Origin: JBARRO01 sp049644265
Lineage (GTDB): Bacteria; Bacteroidota; Ignavibacteria; UBA10030
DNA length: 64,000 nt
Direction of reading: 5' to 3'
NCBI GenBank assembly: GCA_049644265.1
Contig: JBARRO010000048.1
Coordinates: 18,818 to 82,817, forward strand
Within the stretch, counting starts at the first letter, position 1, and every line of letters begins with the position of its first letter. Below, in pieces: positions 16,434 through 25,703 of the stretch. Under the pieces are notes generated by a model. The model saw only the letters and a list, made by a program, of their open reading frames with translations. It was not told where the DNA came from and did no database searches. The position numbers and the translations under genes are program-made.

Positions 16434-16871
16434 ATGGACTCCATCGTTGCATCAAGAATCGGTCTGGTCGTTGCCGTTGCAAGCATGGTGACTCTTGTTT
16501 TCCGGCAATCGATCTTCGGTGTCGGGGCGGTAGCGATAGGCGTACAAATTGCAGCGGCGATTCTCATGCTTTGGGCCCGTCTTACGTTTGGCGGACGGAG
16601 TTTTCATGCATCGGCAGATCCCACAGAAGGTGGTTTGGTTACGTCGGGACCGTATCGATACCTACGCCATCCGATTTATGCGTCCATAATGTATTTCCTG
16701 TGGGCCGCTGCATTGTCTCACTTCTCCGTTTTGAACACTCTCCTTGCAGTCGCCGCAACATCCGGCCTCCTTTTGCGCATGTATGCTGAAGAGCGGTTGG
16801 TCGTGGAACGATATCCCGAGTACAGTTCTTACGCTGCCCGCACCAAACGCATTGTTCCGTTTGTTTTCTGA
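16434..16871 (+). CDS. Isoprenylcysteine carboxyl methyltransferase-like membrane protein
   Basis: A 145-residue protein with three or four membrane helices and the C-terminal signature of the ICMT/phospholipid-methyltransferase group: GPYRYLRHPIYAS, then EERLVVERYPEYSSYAARTKRIVPF. These proteins bind S-adenosylmethionine and methylate lipids or lipid-linked thiols; the bacterial substrate cannot be told. The start at MDSIVASR was chosen because the upstream in-frame stretch is the low-complexity tract. It converges with aroA, 15 bp apart. Confidence 0.75.
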   Translation: MDSIVASRIGLVVAVASMVTLVFRQSIFGVGAVAIGVQIAAAILMLWARLTFGGRSFHASADPTEGGLVTSGPYRYLRHPIYASIMYFLWAAALSHFSVLNTLLAVAATSGLLLRMYAEERLVVERYPEYSSYAARTKRIVPFVF

Positions 16872-16886
16872 CTCCATGACTCTCCC

Positions 16887-18167
16887 TTAGTGCGTCAAAC
16901 CCTGCAGGATCCTCCAGAATCCGGGGAAAGAAATATCCACGCATTCGGCGCCCTTGATCGTGATTCCCGGAATGCTCAATCCCGCAACGCCAAACGCCAT
17001 CGCAATACGGTGATCGAGAAAGCTGTCGATCACCCCCCCCCTTAACTCATTCCCCGCTTCAAAAGCAAACCCATCCGGATATTCTTCAACATCGCAACCA
17101 AGAATCTGCAAATTTCTTACGATGGACGCGATCCGGTCCGACTCCTTATGACGAAGCTCCGTTGCATCACGAACTTCAAAATATCCTTCTCCAAACAAAG
17201 CGGTTGTGGCGAGGATAGGGATTTCGTCGACCAAGGCGGCTACCTTTGAACCCCGAATTGAGATGTCGGATGTGAGATTTGAGCTTCGGGCAACGATGTC
17301 TCCAAACGGCTCCCCTCCCGCTAACCTCTCGTTCTCGATTTCGATCTTTCCCCCCATTTCTTTGAAAATATTCAGGACAGCCGTGCGTGTCGGATTGAGA
17401 CCGGCGTTCGACACCCGCACCTCGGAATTCTTGAGAATCATCGCAGCGGCAATGAGAAATGCGGCGGACGAAAGGTCTCCGGGAACCACAAACTTTTTTC
17501 CTGGAATCCGTTTCCCTCCTTCTACCTCGACGATGCGAACTCCGACCTTCTCCGTGACTCTAAGATCCAGCATGCGCTCCGTGTGATCACGGGTTTTCGA
17601 CGGCTCACGTACTACTGTCGTCCCGTCAGCGTACAATCCCGCAAATAGAATTGCCGATTTCACCTGAGCGCTCGGAACCAGCAGGGCATAATCAATTGCA
17701 TGGAGCTTTTCCGTGCCGCGAATCGAAATCGGCGCGGTTCCCAGGGCTGTCCCCGTAATCCGCGCCCCCATTTGACGCAACGGATCGACGACACGCTTCA
17801 TCGGTCTACGACTGAGGGATTCGTCGCCAATCAAAACCGAGTCAAATGTCTGTCCGGCGAGAATTCCTGCCATCAGACGCATCGTCGTGCCCGAATTGCC
17901 GGCGTCGAGGTCTCCCACGGGCTTGTTGAGACCACGCAATCCCTTTCCGTGAATGAGCAGCAGGTCGCTTTTCCGTTCAAACTCGACGCCGAGAGATTTC
18001 AGGCAGGCCTGCGTGCTTTTCGGGTCTGCAGCACCGGAAAAGCCGCTGACCTCAGAGAGCCCGTCTGCCAGCGAACCGATCATCAACGCCCGGTGCGAGA
18101 TGGATTTGTCGCCCGGGACGGTAACCGTGCCGCGGAGAGAGGATGCGGGGGTGATTTCGAGGTTCAT
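16887..18167 (-). CDS. aroA: 3-phosphoshikimate 1-carboxyvinyltransferase (EPSP synthase)
   Basis: Shikimate-pathway enzyme: shikimate-3-phosphate + phosphoenolpyruvate gives EPSP + phosphate. The 426 residues begin with VTVPGDKSISHRALMIGSLADG and include LDAGNSGTTMRLMAG, SLSRRPM, VPSAQVKSAILFAGLYADG and a C-terminal DHRIAMAFGVAGL. All are hallmark segments, and DKSxSHR plus GNSGTTMR hold the substrate-binding Lys and Arg. The enzyme is complete. It is downstream of pnp but separated by a terminator and a repeat element, so it probably has its own promoter. Confidence 0.96.
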   Translation of the reverse strand: MNLEITPASSLRGTVTVPGDKSISHRALMIGSLADGLSEVSGFSGAADPKSTQACLKSLGVEFERKSDLLLIHGKGLRGLNKPVGDLDAGNSGTTMRLMAGILAGQTFDSVLIGDESLSRRPMKRVVDPLRQMGARITGTALGTAPISIRGTEKLHAIDYALLVPSAQVKSAILFAGLYADGTTVVREPSKTRDHTERMLDLRVTEKVGVRIVEVEGGKRIPGKKFVVPGDLSSAAFLIAAAMILKNSEVRVSNAGLNPTRTAVLNIFKEMGGKIEIENERLAGGEPFGDIVARSSNLTSDISIRGSKVAALVDEIPILATTALFGEGYFEVRDATELRHKESDRIASIVRNLQILGCDVEEYPDGFAFEAGNELRGGVIDSFLDHRIAMAFGVAGLSIPGITIKGAECVDISFPGFWRILQGLTH

Positions 18168-18190
18168 CCTGGGATTCGGGGGTTTAAAGC

Positions 18191-18313
18191 CATTTCACAG
18201 AGGACACAGAAGTTCAAAACCGAAAATGAAAATGATATGAGATGGATTCCAAACCATTCAATCACAATCTCTTCTCTGTGACCTCTGCTTCTCTTTGTGA
18301 TCTCTGTGAAATG
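18191..18313. repeat. Inverted-repeat intergenic element D (CACAGAGG type)
   Basis: Left arm 18191-18212 (CATTTCACAGAGGACACAGA) and right arm about 18270-18313 are inverted copies sharing CATTTCACAGAG and further CACAGA/CACAAAG words. It lies between aroA and the pnp terminator. It has the same design as elements A-C, with a different base word. Confidence 0.75.
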
Positions 18314-18328
18314 TTTCTATTAAAGAAA

Positions 18329-18367
18329 AATCCTCACACCGATGGAAAGTCTTTCAGCGTGAGGATT
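18329..18367 (-). terminator. Intrinsic terminator of pnp
   Basis: AATCCTCAC (18329-18337) pairs with GTGAGGATT (18359-18367). On the minus strand the hairpin is followed by TTTTTCTTT. It lies 18 bp after the pnp stop and closes the rimP-pnp cluster. Confidence 0.8.
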
Positions 18368-18385
18368 AACGAACAAGAAAAAGGA

Positions 18386-20569
18386 CTAGCGGTGAGGCCT
18401 GCGGTCTCTGTCCCCACGGGGCTTTCCGCGGTCGCCTGAGCTACGACGCTCGGCTGCTTTTGCCATTTCCTCCGCTGCGTTCTCGCCACCCGGCAGAAGC
18501 GCTTTGCGACTCAGACTAAGCCGTCCTTCTCTGTCGATCGCCATCAGCTTGACTTCGATAACATCGCCAAGTTTGACGAAATCGTCGACCTTCTCCACAC
18601 GCTTCACATCGAGCTGCGAGACATGAACGAGACCCTCTTTCCCCGGAAGAATCTCCACGAACGCGCCGAAGTCCATGATCTTCTTGACGGTGGCCTTGTA
18701 GGCCTTTCCAACCTCTGGCATTTCGATAATGCTGCGAATGTACTTAAGGGCAATTTCGGCGGATTCCTTCTCCACTGCAGCGACCGTGACCGTCCCGTCA
18801 TCGTCAATGTTGATCTCCGCGCCGCTGTCCTTCACCAGTTGGCGGATATTCTTGCCGCCCGGACCAATCAGCGTGCCGATCATATCGACCGGAATCATGA
18901 CTGTCTGCAACCTCGGAGCAAACCGCGAAAGTTCGGCTCTCGGTGCGGAGATGGTCTGGGACATGACCTGCAGAATATGCATCCGACCTTCCCGGGCCTG
19001 AGCAAGCGCCTGCTCAAGAACGTCGAATGAAATCCCCTTAATCTTGATGTCCATCTGGAACGCGGTAATTCCTTCCGTCGTGCCAGCAACCTTGAAGTCC
19101 ATGTCGCCAAGGTGGTCTTCATTCCCGAGAATATCGCTCAGGATAGCGACCTTGGAACCTTCCTTCACAAGTCCCATGGCAATGCCGGCGACCGGACGTC
19201 GCATCGGGACGCCCGCGTCAAACAACGCGAGGCTGCCTGCGCAAACCGTTGCCATCGACGAGGAACCGTTCGACTCCAGGATGTCCGAAACGATCCGAAG
19301 GGTGTAGGGGAAATCCTTCTCTCCCGGCATGAGTTTCTTCAACGAACGCTCCGCCAGGTTTCCATGACCGATTTCACGCCGTCCCACTGCTCCTACGCGA
19401 CCGACTTCACCGACGCTGAACGGCGGGAAGTTGTAATGCAGCATGAAGCGTTTCGTGGTTTCCGGCAAGAGTCCGTCGATCATCTGCTCGTCCATCTTGG
19501 TACCGAGGGTCGCCGACGTCAAGCTCTGAGTCTCGCCTCTGGTAAACAATGCCGACCCGTGCGTTCTGGGCAGCAACCCAACCTCGCAGGTGATCGGGCG
19601 GATGTCTTTTAGACTGCGCCCATCGAGGCGCTTTTTTTCATTGAGAATCGTGGACCGCATCGCATCTTTTTCAATATCATGAATCAACTCGTCAATCAGG
19701 CCTTCCTTCTCGGGGAATTGTTCCGCGAGCGCGGTCTGGATATCCGTATAGACCTTGTTCGTCTGCTCCGAGCGATCTTCCTTCGTCAGGACCGTTTTGC
19801 TGAGTTCCTGGAGACGTTTCGCCGCAAGCGTTTTGACCTCTTCCAGCAATCCTGCGGGGATTTCCGGTTCGGCGATTGCACGCACGGGTTTCTTGATTTC
19901 CCGGGCGAGTTCTTTCTGAAGAGCACACAGTGTCTTGATCGCATCATGACCGACCCGCAATGCTTCCAGCATGTCGGCTTCGGAAATCTCGGAGGATTCG
20001 CCCTCCACCATCACGATGGAATCGTCCGTCCCTGCGACTGTGACATCCAGGTCGCTTCGTTCCAGCTCTCCAAACGTCGGGTTGATAATGAATTTCCCGT
20101 CCACACGCCCGACACGTACTTCGGCAATCGGTCCGTCAAACGGAACGTCGGAAATGAGCAGGGCAGCGGACGCTGCACATGCGCCAAGAATGTCGCCGTC
20201 ATGTTGCATATCCGAGGAATACACTGTCACCAACAGCTGAGTTTCGTTCCGGTAATTCTTTGGAAACATGGGCCGGATCGGCCGGTCAATCAGCCGTGAG
20301 GAAAGGATTTCCTTCTCGGTCGGTCGTCCTTCCCGCTTGAAGAATCCACCAGGAATCTTGCCGGCTGCCGCCGTCTTCTCACGGTATTCCACCTGCAGAG
20401 GGAAGAAATCCTTACCCTCTTTCGGTTCACGTGCACTCACCACCGTGGCGAGCACCATCGTGTCGGCATATCGAACCATCACAGCACCGTCCGCCTGTTT
20501 GGCGAATCTGCCTGTTTCGAGTGAAAAAGTCTTTCCGCTCAGCTGTACTTCTTTTTGAACCATCGTCAT
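18386..20569 (-). CDS. pnp: Polynucleotide phosphorylase
   Basis: 3'-5' phosphorolytic exoribonuclease of mRNA turnover, cytosolic and trimeric. The 727 residues show two RNase PH domains (about 1-230 and 310-545; second-domain catalytic segments GRREIGHGNLAERSL and DILGNEDHLGDMDFKVAGT), a KH domain (about 555-615, GPGGKNIRQL) and an S1 domain (about 620-690, MDFGAFVEILPGKEGLVHVSQL). The tail is short, basic and Arg/Gly-rich. It lies directly after rpsO, an order conserved across bacteria, with a hairpin between the two genes that may control its expression. Confidence 0.97.
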   Translation of the reverse strand: MTMVQKEVQLSGKTFSLETGRFAKQADGAVMVRYADTMVLATVVSAREPKEGKDFFPLQVEYREKTAAAGKIPGGFFKREGRPTEKEILSSRLIDRPIRPMFPKNYRNETQLLVTVYSSDMQHDGDILGACAASAALLISDVPFDGPIAEVRVGRVDGKFIINPTFGELERSDLDVTVAGTDDSIVMVEGESSEISEADMLEALRVGHDAIKTLCALQKELAREIKKPVRAIAEPEIPAGLLEEVKTLAAKRLQELSKTVLTKEDRSEQTNKVYTDIQTALAEQFPEKEGLIDELIHDIEKDAMRSTILNEKKRLDGRSLKDIRPITCEVGLLPRTHGSALFTRGETQSLTSATLGTKMDEQMIDGLLPETTKRFMLHYNFPPFSVGEVGRVGAVGRREIGHGNLAERSLKKLMPGEKDFPYTLRIVSDILESNGSSSMATVCAGSLALFDAGVPMRRPVAGIAMGLVKEGSKVAILSDILGNEDHLGDMDFKVAGTTEGITAFQMDIKIKGISFDVLEQALAQAREGRMHILQVMSQTISAPRAELSRFAPRLQTVMIPVDMIGTLIGPGGKNIRQLVKDSGAEINIDDDGTVTVAAVEKESAEIALKYIRSIIEMPEVGKAYKATVKKIMDFGAFVEILPGKEGLVHVSQLDVKRVEKVDDFVKLGDVIEVKLMAIDREGRLSLSRKALLPGGENAAEEMAKAAERRSSGDRGKPRGDRDRRPHR

Positions 20570-20590
20570 TGTAATTTTTCTTTCAATCGG

Positions 20591-20608
20591 GCAGGGCGAA
20601 TTCCCTGC
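20591..20608 (-). promoter_or_regulatory. rpsO-pnp intercistronic hairpin
   Basis: GCAGGG (20591-20596), six-base loop CGAATT, CCCTGC (20603-20608): a perfect six-pair stem between the rpsO stop and the pnp start, without a following U-run. In other bacteria this interval holds an RNA processing site through which PNPase controls its own level. The same role here is inference. Confidence 0.5.
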
Positions 20609-20622
20609 GCGTCATTATGCGT

Positions 20623-20892
20623 TTACTTGCGGATATCCAACTCTTGAGTAATTTTGCGATACCGATTGATATCCTTCTTCATCAGGTACGCAAGAAGTCT
20701 CCGGCGCTTGCCGACAAGCTTGAGAAGACCCAACCGTGAGTGGTGGTCCTTGACATTCTTGTCAAAATGCGGAGAGAGACCGTTGATATGGGCCGTAATA
20801 ATGGCAATCTGCACCTCGGGGGTGCCGGAGTCGTTGGCTCCCTTGCCGTATTTCTTCACAAATTCCTGCTTCTGTTCCTTGGATACTGGCAT
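20623..20892 (-). CDS. rpsO: 30S ribosomal protein S15
   Basis: Eighty-nine residues, the standard length. It shows the family features TPEVQIAIITAHINGLSPHF, KDHHSRLGLLKLVGKRRRLLAYL and a C-terminal YRKITQELDIRK. It binds the 16S rRNA central domain early in 30S assembly. ATAAGGAG lies at good distance before ATG 20892. It is followed by pnp. Confidence 0.98.
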   Translation of the reverse strand: MPVSKEQKQEFVKKYGKGANDSGTPEVQIAIITAHINGLSPHFDKNVKDHHSRLGLLKLVGKRRRLLAYLMKKDINRYRKITQELDIRK

Positions 20893-20943
20893 TGCTGCTC
20901 CTTATGATAAATGAAATATTTTTCTAGCGTCGTATTCTAAATT

Positions 20944-21007
20944 GCCACGAGAAGTCACAAAAAACACAGACTCAAACCTTTGTGCATTGGGTGTGTTTTT
21001 GTGGCTC
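20944..21007. repeat. Inverted-repeat intergenic element E (short, degraded)
   Basis: Left arm 20944-20969 starts GCCACGAGAAGTCACAAA; right arm 20977-21007, read in reverse, starts GAGCCACAAAAACACACC. The arms are shorter and less alike than in elements A-D, but words and position (between ribF and rpsO) fit the same family. Confidence 0.55.
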
Positions 21008-21016
21008 ACAACATGG

Positions 21017-21973
21017 TCAATGGTTGTGCGAGCCGGACTCGTAGCCAGCCTTCAGTTTCAGGCTCAGCTCCCTGTCTTTGTCCATCTGACGCACCAACTC
21101 TTCCGCAGAACCAAATTTGAGTTCGTCCCTGAGTCTTTTCAGCATCTGAATCTCCACTTCCTGGCCGTAGATGCTCGCGTCAAAGTCGAGGATGTTCACT
21201 TCCACCGTGCGATCCCCATCATCGTGGAATGTCGGTCGCACGCCTATGCTCGCCATTCCGTATTTCTTCCTTCCGCCAACAGAGACCGCCACAAAATAGA
21301 TCCCGTCTTTCGGAAGAAGCTTCTTCGTCGACACCGGCCGGATGTTCGCTGTGGGATACCCCAGCTCCCGACCCCGCTTGTCCCCTTCGACCACTGTCCC
21401 CCGTAGAGCGTAGGGACGACCCAGAAAAAGGGCCGCCTTCTCAACATCTCCGCTCTCAAGCAGATTCCGAATTTCAGAGCTGCTGACGGTTGTTCCTTCC
21501 ACCACCACCGGTTTCAGTGCAACAATAGAAAAATTAAATTCCTTCCCCATGTGCAGCATCTCTTCCACACTTCCCTCTCTGTCGCGGCCGAAGTGATGGT
21601 CGTACCCTTCGATCACTTCGCTGACGCCGATGCCGTTGACGAGATACTTCATGTAAAAGTCCCTCGAGCTTTGGCGGGAAAACGCAAAATCGAATGCGAT
21701 GACAAAGAACAGGTCAACTCCCAACTCTTCACAAATCGCCCGCCGTTCTTCCAGGGTGGTCAGGAGTTTGAACGGGCCGCGTTTGCTGCCGAGAACTTCG
21801 CGCGGATGAGGGTCGAAGGTCAGCACAACACTCCGTCCCTTCAACGTCCTGGCGCGCTCAACGACTTCAGCGATAATTTCCCGGTGCGCCCGATGAACGC
21901 CGTCGAAGGAACCGACCGTGACGACAGAGTTCTTCTCGTACAAAATTTCGCTAAGTTGTCTTACTACTCTCAT
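21017..21973 (-). CDS. ribF: Bifunctional riboflavin kinase / FAD synthetase
   Basis: Makes FMN from riboflavin and then FAD. The N-terminal nucleotidyltransferase domain (about 1-185) has VTVGSFDGVHRAHREII and the GYDHHFGRDREGS loop, and ends with VSSSEIRNLLESG. The C-terminal flavokinase domain (about 190-310) has GRELGYPTANI, the GIYFVAV strand and VNILDFDASIYGQEVEI. At 318 residues it is complete. It overlaps the end of truB by 23 bp, the usual partner order. Confidence 0.96.
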   Translation of the reverse strand: MRVVRQLSEILYEKNSVVTVGSFDGVHRAHREIIAEVVERARTLKGRSVVLTFDPHPREVLGSKRGPFKLLTTLEERRAICEELGVDLFFVIAFDFAFSRQSSRDFYMKYLVNGIGVSEVIEGYDHHFGRDREGSVEEMLHMGKEFNFSIVALKPVVVEGTTVSSSEIRNLLESGDVEKAALFLGRPYALRGTVVEGDKRGRELGYPTANIRPVSTKKLLPKDGIYFVAVSVGGRKKYGMASIGVRPTFHDDGDRTVEVNILDFDASIYGQEVEIQMLKRLRDELKFGSAEELVRQMDKDRELSLKLKAGYESGSHNH

Positions 21974-22685
21974 ACACGGAATCTGAACTGATCTGCAGGC
22001 GATCTCTCAACGCGATCAGCTGTTCAACCGTCAATGCCTGGTCGACGTGATATTCCCCGATTCGCAAACGCCGCAACGACTTCATCACGGCACCGCACCC
22101 AAGCTGCTGGCCGAGCTCATCGATGAGACTCCGCACATACGTTCCTTTGGAGCAGACGACGTTGAACTCCGCAAGGGGCGGCGCGAACCGGGTTATGTGA
22201 AAACTTTTCACCTCGATTTCGCGTTCAGAGCGCTCCACCGTTCTCCCCTGCCGCGCGTACCGATAGAGTGCTCGTCCGCCATATTTCGCTGCAGAATACA
22301 TCGGCGGAGCCTGCTTACGCACACCGACAAAGCTGCTGACAGCGTCTGCAAGACCATCCGGCGTGACTGCCGAGGAATCTTTCCGTTCCGTCACTTCGGT
22401 CTCCGCATCAAAACTCGGAGTGCGCAAACCCAGCTCCATCGTCCCCTCATATTCCTTCTCCGCACCGACGAACCGGTCGATCGATTTCGTTTGCTTCCCT
22501 GTGCAGACAATCAGCAAACCGGTTGCGTTGGGATCCAAAGTACCGGCATGACCAACCTTTCTCACCTTGAAGAGAGATCGGATCTTCTTGACAATATCAA
22601 ACGACGTCCAATCCGACGGCTTGTCGACCAGCAAAACTTCTCCCTCGCCCCTAAAATCCCAATGCTGTTTGAGGGTTTCCGTCAT
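21951..22685 (-). CDS. truB: tRNA pseudouridine-55 synthase
   Basis: Converts U55 in the T-loop of tRNAs to pseudouridine. Signature segments are DKPSDWTSFDIVKKIR and KVGHAGTLDPNATGLL, the latter with the catalytic Asp, then the KEYEGTMELG strand, QAPPMYSAAKYGGRALYRYAR and CSKGTYVRSLIDELG. The protein has 244 residues and lacks a large PUA tail, as in many bacterial TruB. It overlaps rbfA by 4 bp and ribF by 23 bp. Confidence 0.96.
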   Translation of the reverse strand: MTETLKQHWDFRGEGEVLLVDKPSDWTSFDIVKKIRSLFKVRKVGHAGTLDPNATGLLIVCTGKQTKSIDRFVGAEKEYEGTMELGLRTPSFDAETEVTERKDSSAVTPDGLADAVSSFVGVRKQAPPMYSAAKYGGRALYRYARQGRTVERSEREIEVKSFHITRFAPPLAEFNVVCSKGTYVRSLIDELGQQLGCGAVMKSLRRLRIGEYHVDQALTVEQLIALRDRLQISSDSVYESSKTT

Positions 22686-23053
22686 TCACCACCCTGCGGC
22701 TCCTTGTGTGAAGCGTCGTCGCGAATCTTCTTGAAAATTCCTTCGAGCTTCATCGCATGGTCTATCGTCTCGTCCAGGTAGAACGAAATCTCGGGGGTAA
22801 ATTTCAAGCGAATATTGTGTCCCAATGTGGAGCGAACAAACGACTTCTGCGCTTCAATCATCGCAAGACTCTTCCTTTTTCTCTCCGCGTCGCCGAAAAT
22901 GCTGACATAGATCTTGGCGATTTTGAGGTCAGGAGTAACGCGGACCTCCGTCACAGTGATCAGCCCGTATTCCGCCATGGTGAAATTGCGTTGAAAAATA
23001 ACTCCCACTTCCTCTTTGATGATCGAGGCGACTTTCTCCACCCGAACCGACAC
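22682..23053 (-). CDS. rbfA: Ribosome-binding factor A
   Basis: Cold-shock 30S maturation factor with a KH-like fold; it binds near the 5' end of 16S rRNA. The 123 residues show the typical RVEKVASIIKEEVG start, GLITVTEVRVTPDLKIAKIYVS in the middle and RLKFTPEISFYLDETIDHAMKLE at the end. It sits 11 bp after infB and overlaps truB by 4 bp. Confidence 0.95.
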   Translation of the reverse strand: MSVRVEKVASIIKEEVGVIFQRNFTMAEYGLITVTEVRVTPDLKIAKIYVSIFGDAERKRKSLAMIEAQKSFVRSTLGHNIRLKFTPEISFYLDETIDHAMKLEGIFKKIRDDASHKEPQGGE

Positions 23054-23064
23054 GTTCCTGCTCC

Positions 23065-25662
23065 TTATTCAAGCTTGCGTTTTGTCTCAACCGTATGATA
23101 GGCCTCGATAACGTCGCCCACCTTCAAGTCGTTGTAGTTTTCGAGCCCAAGGCCGCATTCGAAGCCCTGCTCCACTTCGCGGACATCGTCCTTGAACCGT
23201 TTGAGCGAAGCCAGCGTACCGTCGAACACGACAACGCCGTCTCGAACCAGTCGGACGCGATTGTTCCTCGTGATTTTGCCATCCCTGACGTAACAACCCG
23301 CGATGGTACCAACCTTTGAAATTTTGAATATGTCCCGCACGTCCACCGTCGCCAGCACCTCCTCGGACACGGTCGGCGCAAGCATACCTTCCAGGGCGTT
23401 CTTCACTTCGTTGATTGCGTCGTAGATGATGCTGTACAACCGGATGTCGATGTCCTCGAGCTGAGCAAGTTGCCGCGCCTTGAGGTTCGGTCGCACATGG
23501 AATCCAATGATGACTGCCTGCGACGCGACAGCAAGGAGAACGTCGGACTCTGAAATTCCTCCGACGCCCTTGTGAATAACCTGCACCTTCACTTCATTCG
23601 TCGACAGCTTCATGAGTGAATCGGAAAGTGCTTCGGCGGACCCGTCGACGTCTGCTTTGACGATGACCGGGAGGTCGCGTACCTGGCCTTCTTTGATCTG
23701 CTTTGAGATGTCGTCGAGCGTGACACGCCGGCTCTGGCGGAAATCCTGCTCACGTTTGAGTTGCTGCCGTCGGAAGGATATATCCCGCGCCTCGCGCTCG
23801 TCTTTGAGGACGACGAATGCATCGCCGGCCTGAGGGATTCCGTCAAACCCAATCACCTGCACCGGCTGGGACGGGTGGGCGACTTCAATACGCTGGCCCC
23901 GTTCGTCGAACATGGCTCGTACTCTTCCGCTCCAGACTCCCGTGACAAACGAATCGCCGATTCTCAGGGTTCCTTTCTGCACAAGAACTGTTGCCGTAAT
24001 ACCCTTGCCTTTATCCAGTTCTGCTTCGACCACCACGCCACGAGCTTCCCTGTTCGGATTGGCTTTCAGGTCCAACACTTCCGCTTCAAGGAGGATCTTC
24101 TCAAGCAACTGGTCCACATTCTTTCCGGTTTTTGCCGAGAGCGACACGACCTGAGATTTGCCGCCGTACTCTTCGACGAGAAGTCCTTTTTCGGCCAGCT
24201 GCTGCTTAATGCGGTCCGGGTTTGCTTCGGGCTTGTCAATCTTGTTGATTGCCACGACAATTGGAACGCCGGCGGCCTGTGCGTGACTGATCGCCTCGAC
24301 CGTTTGCGGCATGACACTGTCATCTGCAGCAACAACCAGGACGACGATGTCCGTCACCTGTGCGCCGCGGGCACGCATGGCAGTAAACGCCTCGTGGCCG
24401 GGAGTATCGAGAAACGTGATGTGCTTGCTGCCGTCCAGCGTGACCTCGTACGCGCCGATGTGCTGCGTGATGCCGCCGGATTCGCCGGCAACCACGTTGG
24501 CACTGCGAATATAGTCGAGGAGAGAGGTTTTCCCGTGGTCGACATGTCCCATGATGGTGACAACCGGGGGACGCGTGACCAGCGAGGTTTCGTCGTCGGG
24601 AATGTCCTGGAGGACATCAGCCGTGAACTCGTGTTCAAAATCGACCTGGAATCCGAATTCGTCGGCGACGAGCGTAATCGTGTCTTTGTCAAGGCGCTGG
24701 TTGATGGAAACCATGACGCCGAGGCCCATGATCTTCTGGATGACTTCCGCCACAGAAACACGCATGAGGTTGGCGAGCTCGCCGACCGTGACAAACTCCG
24801 TGACTTTGACTCTCGTCCGATCGCGCTCGATCTGATCGAGGATCTTCTGCTGCTCCTCTTCGCGTTTCTCTTTCTTCCGCTTGCGAATTGCCGCGCGAGA
24901 GGTGACTGCTTCGTCACTGGATTCCGCCAGCGTTTCGCGGATCGCCTTTGCGACCTCCACCTCATTCACCTCAGCCCGACGGACCTTTTTCCGCTTGCGC
25001 CCCTTCGCCTCTTCCTCATCCTCTGTCTTCGCGGGAGCAACTTTGACCTTTTTGGTGTCTTCCCGAAGCTTCTTTTTCTTCTTTTTCTTCTTCTTCTCTT
25101 CTTCCGATTCCGTTGCTGCGGCCGTCGGGGAGGTCAGCTCCATCTTCCCCTTGATCGTCAATCCCCTCTGCGCGCGCGCGACTGCGGCCTCCAACGGCGA
25201 TTGCGGCCCACGACGTGCCGCCGGTTTTTCTTCCTTTTTGATTTCGACCGGTTTCGGCTCGGAAGCCGGAACCGCGGGCGCTTCCGTCGGCGGAGCCACA
25301 GGTAGCTGTGCCGCCTCAACGGGAGCAGCCTCTACCGTAGGCGCGGCAACCGGAATTTCTTCGACCGGTTCGGCCTCTTCGACCTTTACGGGTTCCTCTT
25401 CTTTGACCGCTTTCTTTTCGACCTTTTCGGGAGTTTCCTTCTTGCGGGTCGAACGGAATTCCTGAAGCTTCTTGTGGTGACGTTCCGCGACGTCCTTTTC
25501 CTTTTTGAAGTGACTGTTGATGGCGTGGACCATATCATCGGTCACCGCGCTCATGTGGTTCTTCACTTCAAACCCCTTTTTCTTCAGGAACTCGAGAATC
25601 GTTTCGCTCGAGAGGTTGAGTTCCTTCGCAAGGTTATAGATTTTGACTTTCTTTTCGGTCAT
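23065..25662 (-). CDS. infB: Translation initiation factor IF-2
   Basis: GTPase that brings initiator tRNA to the 30S subunit. The 865-residue product has an IF2_N motif at the start (KIYNLAKELNLSSETILEFLKKKG), a long Lys/Glu/Pro/Ala-rich linker (about 50-275) including a run of nine lysines, a second IF2_N-like segment (TVGELANLMRVSVAEVIQK), and the G domain with GHVDHGKTSLLD, DTPGHEAF and NKIDK. Domains II-IV follow, ending in the RDGKITRNNRVRLVRDG barrel. The linker is low in complexity, as usual. It lies between nusA and rbfA. Confidence 0.97.
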   Translation of the reverse strand: MTEKKVKIYNLAKELNLSSETILEFLKKKGFEVKNHMSAVTDDMVHAINSHFKKEKDVAERHHKKLQEFRSTRKKETPEKVEKKAVKEEEPVKVEEAEPVEEIPVAAPTVEAAPVEAAQLPVAPPTEAPAVPASEPKPVEIKKEEKPAARRGPQSPLEAAVARAQRGLTIKGKMELTSPTAAATESEEEKKKKKKKKKLREDTKKVKVAPAKTEDEEEAKGRKRKKVRRAEVNEVEVAKAIRETLAESSDEAVTSRAAIRKRKKEKREEEQQKILDQIERDRTRVKVTEFVTVGELANLMRVSVAEVIQKIMGLGVMVSINQRLDKDTITLVADEFGFQVDFEHEFTADVLQDIPDDETSLVTRPPVVTIMGHVDHGKTSLLDYIRSANVVAGESGGITQHIGAYEVTLDGSKHITFLDTPGHEAFTAMRARGAQVTDIVVLVVAADDSVMPQTVEAISHAQAAGVPIVVAINKIDKPEANPDRIKQQLAEKGLLVEEYGGKSQVVSLSAKTGKNVDQLLEKILLEAEVLDLKANPNREARGVVVEAELDKGKGITATVLVQKGTLRIGDSFVTGVWSGRVRAMFDERGQRIEVAHPSQPVQVIGFDGIPQAGDAFVVLKDEREARDISFRRQQLKREQDFRQSRRVTLDDISKQIKEGQVRDLPVIVKADVDGSAEALSDSLMKLSTNEVKVQVIHKGVGGISESDVLLAVASQAVIIGFHVRPNLKARQLAQLEDIDIRLYSIIYDAINEVKNALEGMLAPTVSEEVLATVDVRDIFKISKVGTIAGCYVRDGKITRNNRVRLVRDGVVVFDGTLASLKRFKDDVREVEQGFECGLGLENYNDLKVGDVIEAYHTVETKRKLE

Positions 25663-25703
25663 TCAAACCTTCTATCAATCACTGGTGAACGAACAACGTG
25701 CGA

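Noticed and set aside
23761..25305. Long open frame on the plus strand opposite infB
   Set aside because: It mirrors the low-complexity Lys/Glu coding DNA of infB, has odd composition and no family resemblance. The same holds for long plus-strand frames opposite ctaD, the cytochrome b genes and the TonB receptor.
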